From positions 1 to 7,396 of the forward strand of contig DATAYF010000188.1 of the NCBI GenBank assembly GCA_036272735.1: a stretch of 7,396 bases of DNA, written 5' to 3'. Below the pieces are notes generated by a model. That model was not told the origin of the DNA and made no database searches. It saw only the letters and a program-made list of their open reading frames with translations. A program made the translations under genes and the position numbers. Source of the stretch: DATAYF01 sp036272735. Lineage in GTDB: Bacteria > Chloroflexota > Ktedonobacteria > Ktedonobacterales > Ktedonobacteraceae. The number at the start of each line of letters is the position of its first letter. The stretch's first letter is position 1. Shown here one piece after another: positions 1-5,537 of the stretch.

Positions 1-58
1 CTCTAGAGGCTGTTTTGTGTTTTTGGGTGTTGGTCTATTTCCTCTGTTTTTTGTCCGG

Positions 59-81
59 GTTGCTGTAGTCGTTGCTGTAGT
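59..81. repeat. Tandem pair of an 11-bp repeat
   Basis: GTTGCTGTAGT occurs at 59-69 and again at 71-81, a 12-bp period with one base between. It lies in a T- and G-rich stretch at the window's left edge. No function is evident. It could be the end of a longer repeat cut by the window or simple chance duplication. Confidence 0.5.
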
Positions 82-103
82 GAGTTCATATCTCCTTTGG
101 CAA

Positions 104-120
104 GGTGAGAAGATTTGAAC
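104..120 (-). repeat. tRNA T-arm-like 17-mer, left copy
   Basis: The + strand reads GGTGAGAAGATTTGAAC. On the minus strand this gives the T-loop-like TTCAAAT flanked by AGTAG and CTTCT, which pair at four of five positions. The same 17-mer with one difference recurs at 1213-1229, in the same orientation, on the other side of the oxidoreductase gene. No acceptor, D-arm or anticodon arm can be found next to this copy, so it is not a tRNA gene. It could be a tRNA fragment left by an integration event, or coincidence. Confidence 0.4.
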
Positions 121-226
121 TACTAACAGTGATATTTTTGAAATGCAATGAGAAGCCTCTCGTAAAGATGGAACAGCCTTGGTTGCACGGGATGAAAGAT
201 GACAAGGGGTGTCAGGATCTGTATGC

Positions 227-246
227 TATCTTTTGAGTACAAGATA
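227..246. promoter_or_regulatory. Short inverted repeat before the oxidoreductase ribosome-binding site
   Basis: TATCTT (227-232) and AAGATA (241-246) are perfect 6-bp arms around an 8-base centre. They end three bases before the purine-rich ribosome-binding stretch GGAAAGAGG (about 250-258) of the gene starting at 267. The placement would suit a repressor operator or a leader hairpin, but the arms are short and AT-rich, so chance is possible. Confidence 0.2.
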
Positions 247-266
247 CAAGGAAAGAGGTCTGTTTC

Positions 267-1028
267 ATGAAGTATGGTATTGTTTTGCTGGGTTCTCTCC
301 AGGAGAAGATTACGATGGCGGTGCTTGCCGAGGCCGCAGGATGGGATGGAGTATTCGTGACTGACGAGTGGGGAAGCTGCTGGGTAACGCTCACTGCTCT
401 TGCCGCACAGACACAATCGCTTCGTCTAGGGACGATGGTCACAGCCTTACCTCAACACGCTCCCTGGACGGTCGCCTTTGAGACTGCCACACTGGATCAT
501 TTTTCTGGAGGGCGTGTCATGGTAGCTGTTGGTCTAGGAGTGATCGAACTGGATCGAACAGGAACGTCAAAGGATTACAAAATACGGGCCAAGATGCTCG
601 ATGAAGGTCTGGTCATCATAAATGGACTCTGGCGGATTGAGCCATTTGCTTTCGATGGAAAGTACTATCATGTAGAAGAGATGAGTGGTTTGCCGCCTCT
701 ACAACAGCCCCGTATTCCCATCTGGGTGGTTGGAGGAGCGAAAAAGAGCCAACTCCAACGGGCGGCACAGGCTGATGGGGTATTGCTGCAAGGAACTCCA
801 GATGAGATTCGCCAATGGAAAGCGTTGATCGAACAGCAGCGTCTTCTCTCCACACCATTGGATGTCATTACTGAAGCAGAAACGCCAGGAGATGATTTAG
901 AGAGAGCAACTGCGATCATTTCACCTTATGCTGAGGCTGGAGTAACATGGTGGATTGAATCAGTATGGAATCGCGATCCTGCTGCACAGCGCCTCCGAAT
1001 TCGGCAAGGTCCTCCCCGTATGCAGTGA
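267..1028 (+). CDS. Luciferase-like monooxygenase family (LLM class) flavin/F420-dependent oxidoreductase
   Basis: A 253-residue cytosolic oxidoreductase of the bacterial luciferase-like TIM-barrel family, which uses reduced FMN or coenzyme F420. The substrate cannot be told from sequence. Family landmarks appear in order: AAGWDGVFVTDEW (residues 23-35), the conserved LRLGTMVTALP strand (52-62), a PWTVAFETATLDHFSGGR block (66-83) and GLG (89-91). After these come the R-x-LDEGL..I..LW helix (108-122) and the strand PRIPIWVVGGA (148-158). The C-terminal part has ETPGDD (205-210) and AEAGVTWWIES (222-232). It is shorter than the roughly 290-340 residues of many family members but has no internal break, so it is probably a compact subgroup. 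The ATG at 267 sits about eight bases after AGAGG. It stands alone; no partner reductase is visible. Confidence 0.85.
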   Translation: MKYGIVLLGSLQEKITMAVLAEAAGWDGVFVTDEWGSCWVTLTALAAQTQSLRLGTMVTALPQHAPWTVAFETATLDHFSGGRVMVAVGLGVIELDRTGTSKDYKIRAKMLDEGLVIINGLWRIEPFAFDGKYYHVEEMSGLPPLQQPRIPIWVVGGAKKSQLQRAAQADGVLLQGTPDEIRQWKALIEQQRLLSTPLDVITEAETPGDDLERATAIISPYAEAGVTWWIESVWNRDPAAQRLRIRQGPPRMQ

Positions 1029-1109
1029 TGAAATTCACTACTGACTTACACAAATCCCTCAGGTAGCCATCTTTCTGCAAAAGGTTCGGGCTTGCTCAAA
1101 AACGTGAAG

Positions 1110-1164
1110 CAAATGGTGGCGGGAACTCCAAGAAGCCGGATGTGATACTACCCACCACCATTTG
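1110..1164. repeat. Imperfect 14-bp inverted repeat (hairpin)
   Basis: The left arm CAAATGGTGG (1110-1119) pairs perfectly with CCACCATTTG (1155-1164). After one mismatch, GGG (1121-1123) pairs with CCC (1151-1153). The loop is 27 bases. No T-run follows on either strand, so it is not a standard intrinsic terminator. It may be an RNA structure after the oxidoreductase gene or the remnant of a small palindromic repeat element. Confidence 0.5.
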
Positions 1165-1204
1165 TTGCGGTAAACAAATGAGCATTACCAAAGTGAGCCA
1201 GTCA

Positions 1205-1276
1205 CGGAGTCGGGTGAGAGGATTTGAACCTCCCAGCAGGCTTTTTCAGCCCTGCTTTCGGGCCGAGTGATGGGCT
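1205..1276 (-). pseudogene. Degenerate tRNA-like sequence (tRNA-Phe-like)
   Basis: Read on the minus strand, this stretch contains a good T-arm: GGAGG, the loop TTCAAAT, then CCTCT, with five pairs including one wobble. Upstream is an anticodon-arm-like hairpin with the loop bases CTGAAAA, which would place GAA (Phe) at the anticodon. The hairpin has a bulged G and the wrong register for a normal 5-bp stem. No 5' strand matches the would-be acceptor CACCCGA, and a D-arm is not formed. It is therefore at best a tRNA remnant, not a working tRNA. Chance resemblance remains possible; tRNAscan-SE or Infernal in pseudogene mode would be decisive. Confidence 0.3.
1213..1229 (-). repeat. tRNA T-arm-like 17-mer, right copy
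   Basis: GGTGAGAGGATTTGAAC matches the copy at 104-120 at 16 of 17 positions, in the same orientation 1109 bases away. The two copies bracket the luciferase-like oxidoreductase. This copy lies inside a longer tRNA-like context, while the left copy does not. That asymmetry is what a duplicated tRNA 3' segment would leave, but the match is short. Confidence 0.4.
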
Positions 1277-1514
1277 TTTTGAGTACGGATAGTTCAAATT
1301 TTGCCTAGTGTTGTCTAGCAAAAATGATGGGAGTTGATCGGTTTCTCTCCCAATTTCCTGTCTCATCTAATAGCTTGCTATGCTCTGAAACCTGTTCCTT
1401 CTGTTCATTCCCCTGCCACCTGCCAGGAGCAGGCTCTGATAGCTTCAACATTTGCTGATTTTAGCCTATTCCCATGCAAGGTATGGTGGCTAAGTCCTCT
1501 TCTGGGAAAGCGTG

Positions 1515-1533
1515 ATGAGATAAAATGTCTCAT
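1515..1533. promoter_or_regulatory. Possible operator upstream of the TPM gene
   Basis: ATGAGA (1515-1520) and TCTCAT (1528-1533) are perfect 6-bp arms around a 7-base centre. The centre contains TAAAAT, which resembles a -10 element, 72 bases before the TPM start codon. No convincing -35 hexamer is present at the usual distance. It may be a regulator site over a promoter; evidence is weak. Confidence 0.2.
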
Positions 1534-1605
1534 TGCCCGTTTACTCTATCAGAGGGTTCTCATTGCTTATTAGAGACGCATCATAAGAAGGAAGGGATAG
1601 AGCAT

Positions 1606-2427
1606 ATGCACCTCTTGATCCGCCGAAAAGCTGGCCTCCGCTGGCTGGCTCTGCTCTTCATTGGCTCCTGTTTCGCTTGCCTGTTTTGGCCTGGACAGGT
1701 AAGCGCGGCGACCGGCACGATTGCAGACGATGCACAAGTCCTCAATACAGCAGCCATCCGGCAATATACCGATCCATTCTCCTACACCGTTGATATTTTT
1801 ACAACGACGATCTTTAAAGGATCCAATAGCGATTTTGATGCCTCGGTCAAGGGACTGACCAGCAACACCACGGGCACCGGTAGCGGCACCTACTGTGATC
1901 CCACACAGCAGGTTGGCTGCGAACTCTTTAGCACTCAGACGGTACCAGGTAGTACCTATCCTGGTGGCTTTAATATCCCTTCTACGAGTTTCCTGGTGAG
2001 AAACGGCGATGCGGACCAGAGTGTAGAGATAGGCGTTGATGTCTCTACACGGCATCTCGCGATTTATGCGGGTTCTGGCGTCACTATTCCACAAAGTCAT
2101 TATAATAATGCGATTCAAGTCTTCGCGGCGACCATGCAACGGACACATGATAACTATACGCAAGCAACGGTGGATGCACTCAATGCCCTTCAGAGTGCAA
2201 GCGATCGCTTCTGGAATGGGGTGCGTGCGGGCTTGCCGTGGATCGTGCTCGCTGTTCTGATCGTAGGGAGTCTCATAGTCAGTCTTGTGATGCGGGCCAA
2301 TGGCCTGGGAGGCTCTTCCAGGAGCTATGGTTGGCGCAACTCGAATACTTGGAGTAGTGGAGGGAACAGCGGTGGCAATGGGAACAGTGGCGGAGGTGGA
2401 GGAGGAGGCGCCAGTGGCAATTTCTAG
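1606..2427 (+). CDS. Secreted, membrane-anchored TPM-domain protein with glycine-rich tail
   Basis: A 273-residue protein with the architecture of TPM-domain proteins (TLP18.3/Psb32/MOLO-1 type). In this family an extracytoplasmic domain, sometimes assigned phosphatase activity, is followed by a membrane helix and a Gly-rich end. Residues 1-34 form a Sec signal peptide: RRK, then a hydrophobic run, then a VSA-like cleavage site. The TPM-like domain spans about 38-200, opening with IADDAQVLN. An insertion holds two cysteines (97 and 105) that could form a disulfide outside the membrane. A single transmembrane helix lies at 210-229. Residues 235-273 are Gly/Ser/Asn-rich with a GGGGGGG run. The reading frame is open from an ATG at 1525, but I choose 1606 because GAAGGAAGGGA lies just upstream and the signal peptide then begins properly. 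The biological role is unknown. Confidence 0.75.
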   Translation: MHLLIRRKAGLRWLALLFIGSCFACLFWPGQVSAATGTIADDAQVLNTAAIRQYTDPFSYTVDIFTTTIFKGSNSDFDASVKGLTSNTTGTGSGTYCDPTQQVGCELFSTQTVPGSTYPGGFNIPSTSFLVRNGDADQSVEIGVDVSTRHLAIYAGSGVTIPQSHYNNAIQVFAATMQRTHDNYTQATVDALNALQSASDRFWNGVRAGLPWIVLAVLIVGSLIVSLVMRANGLGGSSRSYGWRNSNTWSSGGNSGGNGNSGGGGGGGASGNF

Positions 2428-2651
2428 TGTGTCCGGGCGCCACTGCAGTTGAATGGAGAGCTTCTCGCGCAATCGGTGGAAATTTGTTGTGAATGTATGT
2501 GAATGTAGAGGAGGTAATTGGCATCTGGAATCAGGCACCAGGGCTTATGAATTATTGCTGAGGGTCAGAGGCTCCAAAATCTGATTACGATAGAACTCCA
2601 ATAGGAGACAGCCAAAAACAACTCTTGTCACACCCCGTATGCGCTACTAAC

Positions 2652-2710
2652 CAAAACAAAAGAGCGATTTAAGGCAGGATACAAGCCACTTGAATCGCTC
2701 TTTTGTTTTG
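2652..2710. terminator. Strong bidirectional intrinsic terminator
   Basis: The arms 2652-2673 and 2689-2710 form a 22-bp stem with one G-T wobble and a 15-base loop. The outer 18 bp are perfect (CAAAACAAAAGAGCGATT and its complement). The 3' arm ends in CTCTTTTGTTTTG and the 5' arm is A-rich, so a U-rich tract is made on either strand. It lies 225 bases after the TPM stop codon and most likely ends that transcript. It could also stop transcription entering from the right. Confidence 0.8.
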
Positions 2711-2975
2711 CTGCGTACCCTCTATATAGCAATATGTCTTCATCAGGGTTTCAGTCAAACAGCAAAGAGGACGCATCTAGACTGGAACACCGCTGTCGGG
2801 GTATCATAGGAGTGGGTACATACACATCTACAGCCGTTTTTTCACCAGTAGAACTCTATCAGAAAAGCAATATGTGTGAGGATTCCTTGGAGCGAGACAC
2901 TCGCGCTCTTATTCAGAGGAGACCCATCTATCAGCTCTTTTGGTGTCTGGAGTATGCAGATCCATCGCCAGAGCA

Positions 2976-2993
2976 CCTTGCGGATCCGCAAGG
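2976..2993. repeat. 18-bp perfect palindrome
   Basis: CCTTGCGGATCCGCAAGG is identical to its own reverse complement, with no spacer. A perfect 18-bp palindrome without a loop is more like a dimeric protein-binding site than an RNA hairpin. It lies about 250 bases before the oligoendopeptidase start, which is far for a local operator. It could also be the centre of a decayed mobile element. Confidence 0.6.
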
Positions 2994-3049
2994 CGTTTGT
3001 AGGCAACTCGGTATTCCGCCTCTCGCACATTTTCGAGTAATGGCTACAC

Positions 3050-3070
3050 AACGTGAGTTCCGGATAAGCC
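3050..3070 (-). repeat. Insertion-sequence-end-like motif, inverted copy
   Basis: On the minus strand this reads GGCTTATCCGGAACTCACGT plus one T. It matches 4981-5001 at 20 of 21 positions in opposite orientation, and 3187-3203 at 16 of 17. It can be paired with the copy at 3187 (a 154-bp unit) or with the copy at 4981 (a 1.95-kb unit containing the oligoendopeptidase). It is probably a terminal inverted repeat of an insertion sequence or MITE. Confidence 0.6.
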
Positions 3071-3125
3071 TCAACATGAAGTCATCGGCAGCACAAAACA
3101 ATTCGAGTAGACTCATGGTCAGGTT

Positions 3126-3179
3126 CCTCCGATGAGAGATAGAAGGTGTTTGTTCACTCCTATTCTACCGCATCGGAGG
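3126..3179. repeat. 9-bp inverted repeat nested between the end motifs
   Basis: CCTCCGATG (3126-3134) and CATCGGAGG (3171-3179) are perfect complements around 36 bases. They sit inside the inverted pair 3050-3070 / 3187-3203. The whole block could therefore fold as a long interrupted hairpin, as small non-autonomous elements often do. No T-run follows, so a terminator is unlikely. Confidence 0.5.
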
Positions 3180-3186
3180 CGAGTCT

Positions 3187-3203
3187 GCTTATCCAGAACT
3201 CAC
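3187..3203 (+). repeat. Insertion-sequence-end-like motif, direct copy before the peptidase
   Basis: GCTTATCCAGAACTCAC is identical to 4982-4998 and is the inverse (one difference) of 3053-3069. It ends only about ten bases before the purine-rich ribosome-binding stretch of the oligoendopeptidase, so the element end forms part of that gene's leader. Outside the 17-mer the sequence diverges from the 4981 copy (CAT versus CGT). Confidence 0.6.
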
Positions 3204-3229
3204 ATCGATCAAGAAGAAAGGTTTCATGT

Positions 3230-4942
3230 ATGTTCACACCTCTTGCTCAGACGAGCGAAGCATTTGAACGTTTAAGCTGGGCAGAGATTGAACCCTGGTA
3301 CCGGGAATTACTGGAGAGTCCTCTTGCGCCGGAGACGCTCCAGCTCTGGATGGCCCGGTGGTCGGATTTGAGCGCGTTGGTCGACGAGACAATGAAACGC
3401 CTGGAGATTGAATGCACAAGGGATACGGCGGACGAAGAGCGTCCCCGCAGGAAACAGCGCTTCATGGAGACAGTCTCTACTCCACAACAGGCACTGGATC
3501 AGCAGATGAAGGAACGTTTGCTTGCCAGCGGGCTGGAGCCGGAGGGTTTTGCGATTCCCCTGCGCAATCTGCGTGCGGAAGCAGCGCTTTACCGCGAAGA
3601 GAATCTGTCACTGTTGAATGAAGACAAGGCTCTGGATGACGAATACTACCAGATTGGCGGAGCGCAAATGAGCACGTGGAACGGGGAAGAGATACCAAAG
3701 ACCGCCGTGGAAAATGTCCTGTTTCATCCTGATCGCGCACAACGAGAACGAGCCTGGCGTGCTATTGCGGAGTGTGAAGCTGAGGATCGCGAAAAGCTCG
3801 ATGCACTCTGGATTAAAAAGATGCATTTGCGCCAGCAGATTGCGCGCAACGCCGGTTATGACAACTACCGCGATTATCGCTGGCGGCAATTGCTGCGCTT
3901 TGATTATACCCCGGATGATTGCAAGGCATTCCACAGGGCTGTTGAGCAGGTTATCGTGCCGGCGGCCAGCCAGCTCTACGAGAAACGGCGGAAGCTTCTC
4001 GGTGTGGAGAAACTACGCCCGTGGGATATGCAGGTCGATCCACGGGCGAGCGAGGCGCCGCGCCATATCTCTGATGTCGATGGATTGCTGCGGCAGTGCA
4101 TCCCCGTTTTTCAGCGGATCGATCCCCAACTGAGAAGCTACTTTGAGACCATGCTCCAGGAGCAGCTTTTCGATCTGGAGGAGCGCCCAAACAAAGCGGA
4201 CGATGGCTACAATCTGCCGCTAGAGGTCAGGCGCCGTCCTTTCATTTTTGGGCACGCGAATGCGATTACTGACGTTGTGCCGTTGATCTTTCACGAAATG
4301 GGGCATGCCTTCCACGTCTTTGAGACCATCCCTCTCCCTTACATTCACCAGCGAAAAGAGGAGGCCGTACCACTAGAGTTTGGCGAGGTTGCCTCAACCA
4401 GCATGGAGTTTATCGGAGCGATGCATCTGCATGAGGCTGGCTTTTGTACACAACAGGAGGCAGCGCGCCTGCGCATCCAGCACGTGGAGAATGTACTCAC
4501 GCGCTACCTGCCGTTTATCACTATGGGGGATGCTTTCCAGCACTGGATTTATGATCATCCTGAACAGGGAAGCAACCCAGAACAGTGCCGGCAAAAGTGG
4601 GCGGAACTCACACAACGTTATTTGCCAGAAATTGATTGGAGCGGCCTGGAAACAGAGCGCGCAAATCGCTGGCAAGGGACGTTGCACTTCTATTGCCTCC
4701 CGTTCTACTTCATCGAGTACGCCTTTGCCGCGCTGGGCGCTTTGCAGATCTGGGACAACTATCTGCGTGCTCCCCAGACAGCAATCCGCCAGTATCGTTT
4801 CGCACTCTCACTAGGCGCAACAAGAACGGTGCCCGAACTGTATGAAGCGGCAGGGGCGAAGTTTGCCTTTAACGCGGAGATGCTTCAGCAGGTAGTGCAA
4901 CTGATTACCCGGACTGTTGAAGAGTTAGAAGCGCAGGCGTAG
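3230..4942 (+). CDS. M3 family zinc oligoendopeptidase (PepF-like)
   Basis: A 570-residue cytosolic metallopeptidase of family M3, which cuts short peptides inside a closed chamber and usually helps in peptide turnover. The zinc site is HEMGH (residues 355-359), with His355 and His359 as ligands and Glu356 as the base. The third ligand is probably Glu386 in GEVASTSMEF. The FYCLPFYFIEYAFAALG segment (487-503) matches the aromatic substrate-binding region near the C-terminus of the family. There is no signal peptide or membrane segment, and length and motifs are complete. The frame is open back to an ATG at 3146. I choose ATG 3230 because AAGAAGAAAGG lies about nine bases upstream and the earlier start would run through the repeat at 3187-3203. 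It is bracketed by copies of an insertion-sequence-end motif. No transporter or partner gene adjoins it. Confidence 0.9.
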   Translation: MFTPLAQTSEAFERLSWAEIEPWYRELLESPLAPETLQLWMARWSDLSALVDETMKRLEIECTRDTADEERPRRKQRFMETVSTPQQALDQQMKERLLASGLEPEGFAIPLRNLRAEAALYREENLSLLNEDKALDDEYYQIGGAQMSTWNGEEIPKTAVENVLFHPDRAQRERAWRAIAECEAEDREKLDALWIKKMHLRQQIARNAGYDNYRDYRWRQLLRFDYTPDDCKAFHRAVEQVIVPAASQLYEKRRKLLGVEKLRPWDMQVDPRASEAPRHISDVDGLLRQCIPVFQRIDPQLRSYFETMLQEQLFDLEERPNKADDGYNLPLEVRRRPFIFGHANAITDVVPLIFHEMGHAFHVFETIPLPYIHQRKEEAVPLEFGEVASTSMEFIGAMHLHEAGFCTQQEAARLRIQHVENVLTRYLPFITMGDAFQHWIYDHPEQGSNPEQCRQKWAELTQRYLPEIDWSGLETERANRWQGTLHFYCLPFYFIEYAFAALGALQIWDNYLRAPQTAIRQYRFALSLGATRTVPELYEAAGAKFAFNAEMLQQVVQLITRTVEELEAQA

Positions 4943-4980
4943 TTAAACGTTCTGTCCTGTTGTCATCAATTGAGCAACTG

Positions 4981-5001
4981 GGCTTATCCAGAACTCACGT
5001 T
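4981..5001 (+). repeat. Insertion-sequence-end-like motif, copy between peptidase and transposase
   Basis: The + strand reads GGCTTATCCAGAACTCACGT plus one T and lies 38 bases after the peptidase stop codon and 156 bases before the first transposase frame. The position suits the left terminal repeat of the insertion sequence to the right. Equally, it pairs as an inverted repeat with 3050-3070 across the peptidase gene. The right end of the insertion sequence is outside the window, so the two readings cannot be separated here. Confidence 0.6.
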
Positions 5002-5157
5002 ACGCAAGATCCAACAGGAGGCTGCTGAACACCTCACATGAGGGACGTGGACAGGACCGAGACGTGTGCGCAATCTGCCTCTTGTAGTCTTTCTGAGGCG
5101 CAATCACCGAGAGCTGAGATGATTTGAAAGAGATTCATCTGTTTCAAGAGAAAGAGC

Positions 5158-5537
5158 ATGGAAAAATCACAAAAACGACATGCTGCTAAAGTCCGATTTG
5201 TGGCGGCAATACAACGAGGACTGTCGAAGCCCGAGGCCATACAAGAAATGGGTCTCCCTATGAGCCGCTCGACGGTTTTTCGACTCCGCCAGCGGGTGCA
5301 TCTCATGGGAGGTGAAGCTGCGCAGGACGGCAGACATGGACACCCCAGCAAACTGCGAGGGGAGGTGCGCACATTTCTGGAAGAGACGCGGGCGCGCAAG
5401 GTCCTCACACGCCAGGTCACGAGATCCAAACGAAGCTTGCCGAGCGTTTTTCCCTTCAGGTCAGTGTGAGCCAAATCAACCGAGTCCGCGCCACGCTCGG
5501 AATCAGCAACCCGTCGCAATGTACGAAAAAAAACTGA
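5158..5537 (+). pseudogene. Insertion-sequence upstream frame, helix-turn-helix protein, frameshifted
   Basis: From ATG 5158 (preceded by a weak GAGAAAGAG) the frame encodes a helix-turn-helix protein. It shows GLSKPEAIQEMGLPMSRSTVFRLRQR (residues about 21-46) followed by DGRHGHPSKLRGEV, a linker typical of transposase DNA-binding regions. This frame stops at 5467-5469 after 103 codons. The expected continuation, HEIQTKLAERFSLQVSVSQINRVRATLGIS, lies in the -1 frame from about 5418 and ends at the TGA at 5535-5537. I infer a one-base deletion (or equivalent) near 5398-5420. No slippery heptamer is present there, so programmed shifting at this place is unlikely. Unless this is a sequencing error, the DNA-binding part is broken. 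Confidence 0.65.

Larger units (their letters stand above)
1029..1605. other. Intergenic stretch without a confident gene
   Basis: No convincing protein gene lies between the oxidoreductase and the TPM gene. The longest + strand reading frame here starts with TTG at 1334 and runs 79 codons to 1573. Its composition is ordinary but it has no clear ribosome-binding site or recognisable motif, and I do not call it. The stretch does hold a long imperfect hairpin (1110-1164), a tRNA-like remnant (about 1205-1276) and a 6-bp inverted repeat near 1515-1533. The T5 run at 1276-1280 follows GGGC, which can pair with GCCC at 1249-1252. This is a weak terminator-like arrangement. Confidence 0.5.
2711..3228. 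other. Repeat-rich stretch without a confident gene
   Basis: About 520 bases between the terminator and the oligoendopeptidase. A 133-codon reading frame runs from ATG 2734 to 3135 on the + strand, but it has no ribosome-binding site. It resembles no family I know, and its end runs through an insertion-sequence-like repeat and a hairpin arm. I treat it as probably non-coding. The stretch also contains the 10-mer AGCAATATGT twice (2728-2737 and 2866-2875), an 18-bp palindrome, a 9-bp inverted repeat and two copies of the 17-bp end motif described separately. Confidence 0.45.

Noticed and set aside
3..89. Minus-strand 28-codon frame beginning MNSLQQRLQQPG, with AAAGGAG just before the ATG
   Set aside because: The Shine-Dalgarno-like sequence is only two bases from the ATG, the peptide matches nothing I know, and low-complexity Gln content reflects the GTTGCTGTAGT repeat. 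It lies at the window edge, so context is missing.
1205..1276. Functional tRNA on the minus strand
   Set aside because: Acceptor strands do not pair, no D-arm forms, and the anticodon stem is out of register. Retained only as a degenerate remnant.
1334..1573. 79-codon + strand frame starting with TTG upstream of the TPM gene
   Set aside because: No clear ribosome-binding site, no recognisable motif, and it overlaps the probable regulatory region of the TPM gene.
2412..2445. 7-bp inverted repeat CAGTGGC / GCCACTG spanning the TPM stop codon as a terminator
   Set aside because: There is no T-run after it, and the much stronger hairpin at 2652-2710 is a better terminator.
1570..2538. 322-codon minus-strand frame opposite the TPM gene
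   Set aside because: It is the antisense shadow of the TPM gene, whose signal peptide, membrane helix and Gly-rich tail are coherent on the + strand.
2509..2550. AGGAGGT followed by a possible TTG-started ten-codon mini-gene
   Set aside because: The start is only a couple of bases after the Shine-Dalgarno sequence and the peptide is too short to support. It may be chance.
2734..3135. 133-codon + strand frame
   Set aside because: No ribosome-binding site, no family resemblance, and it runs through the 18-bp palindrome, an insertion-sequence-end motif and a hairpin arm. Kept only as part of the gap description.
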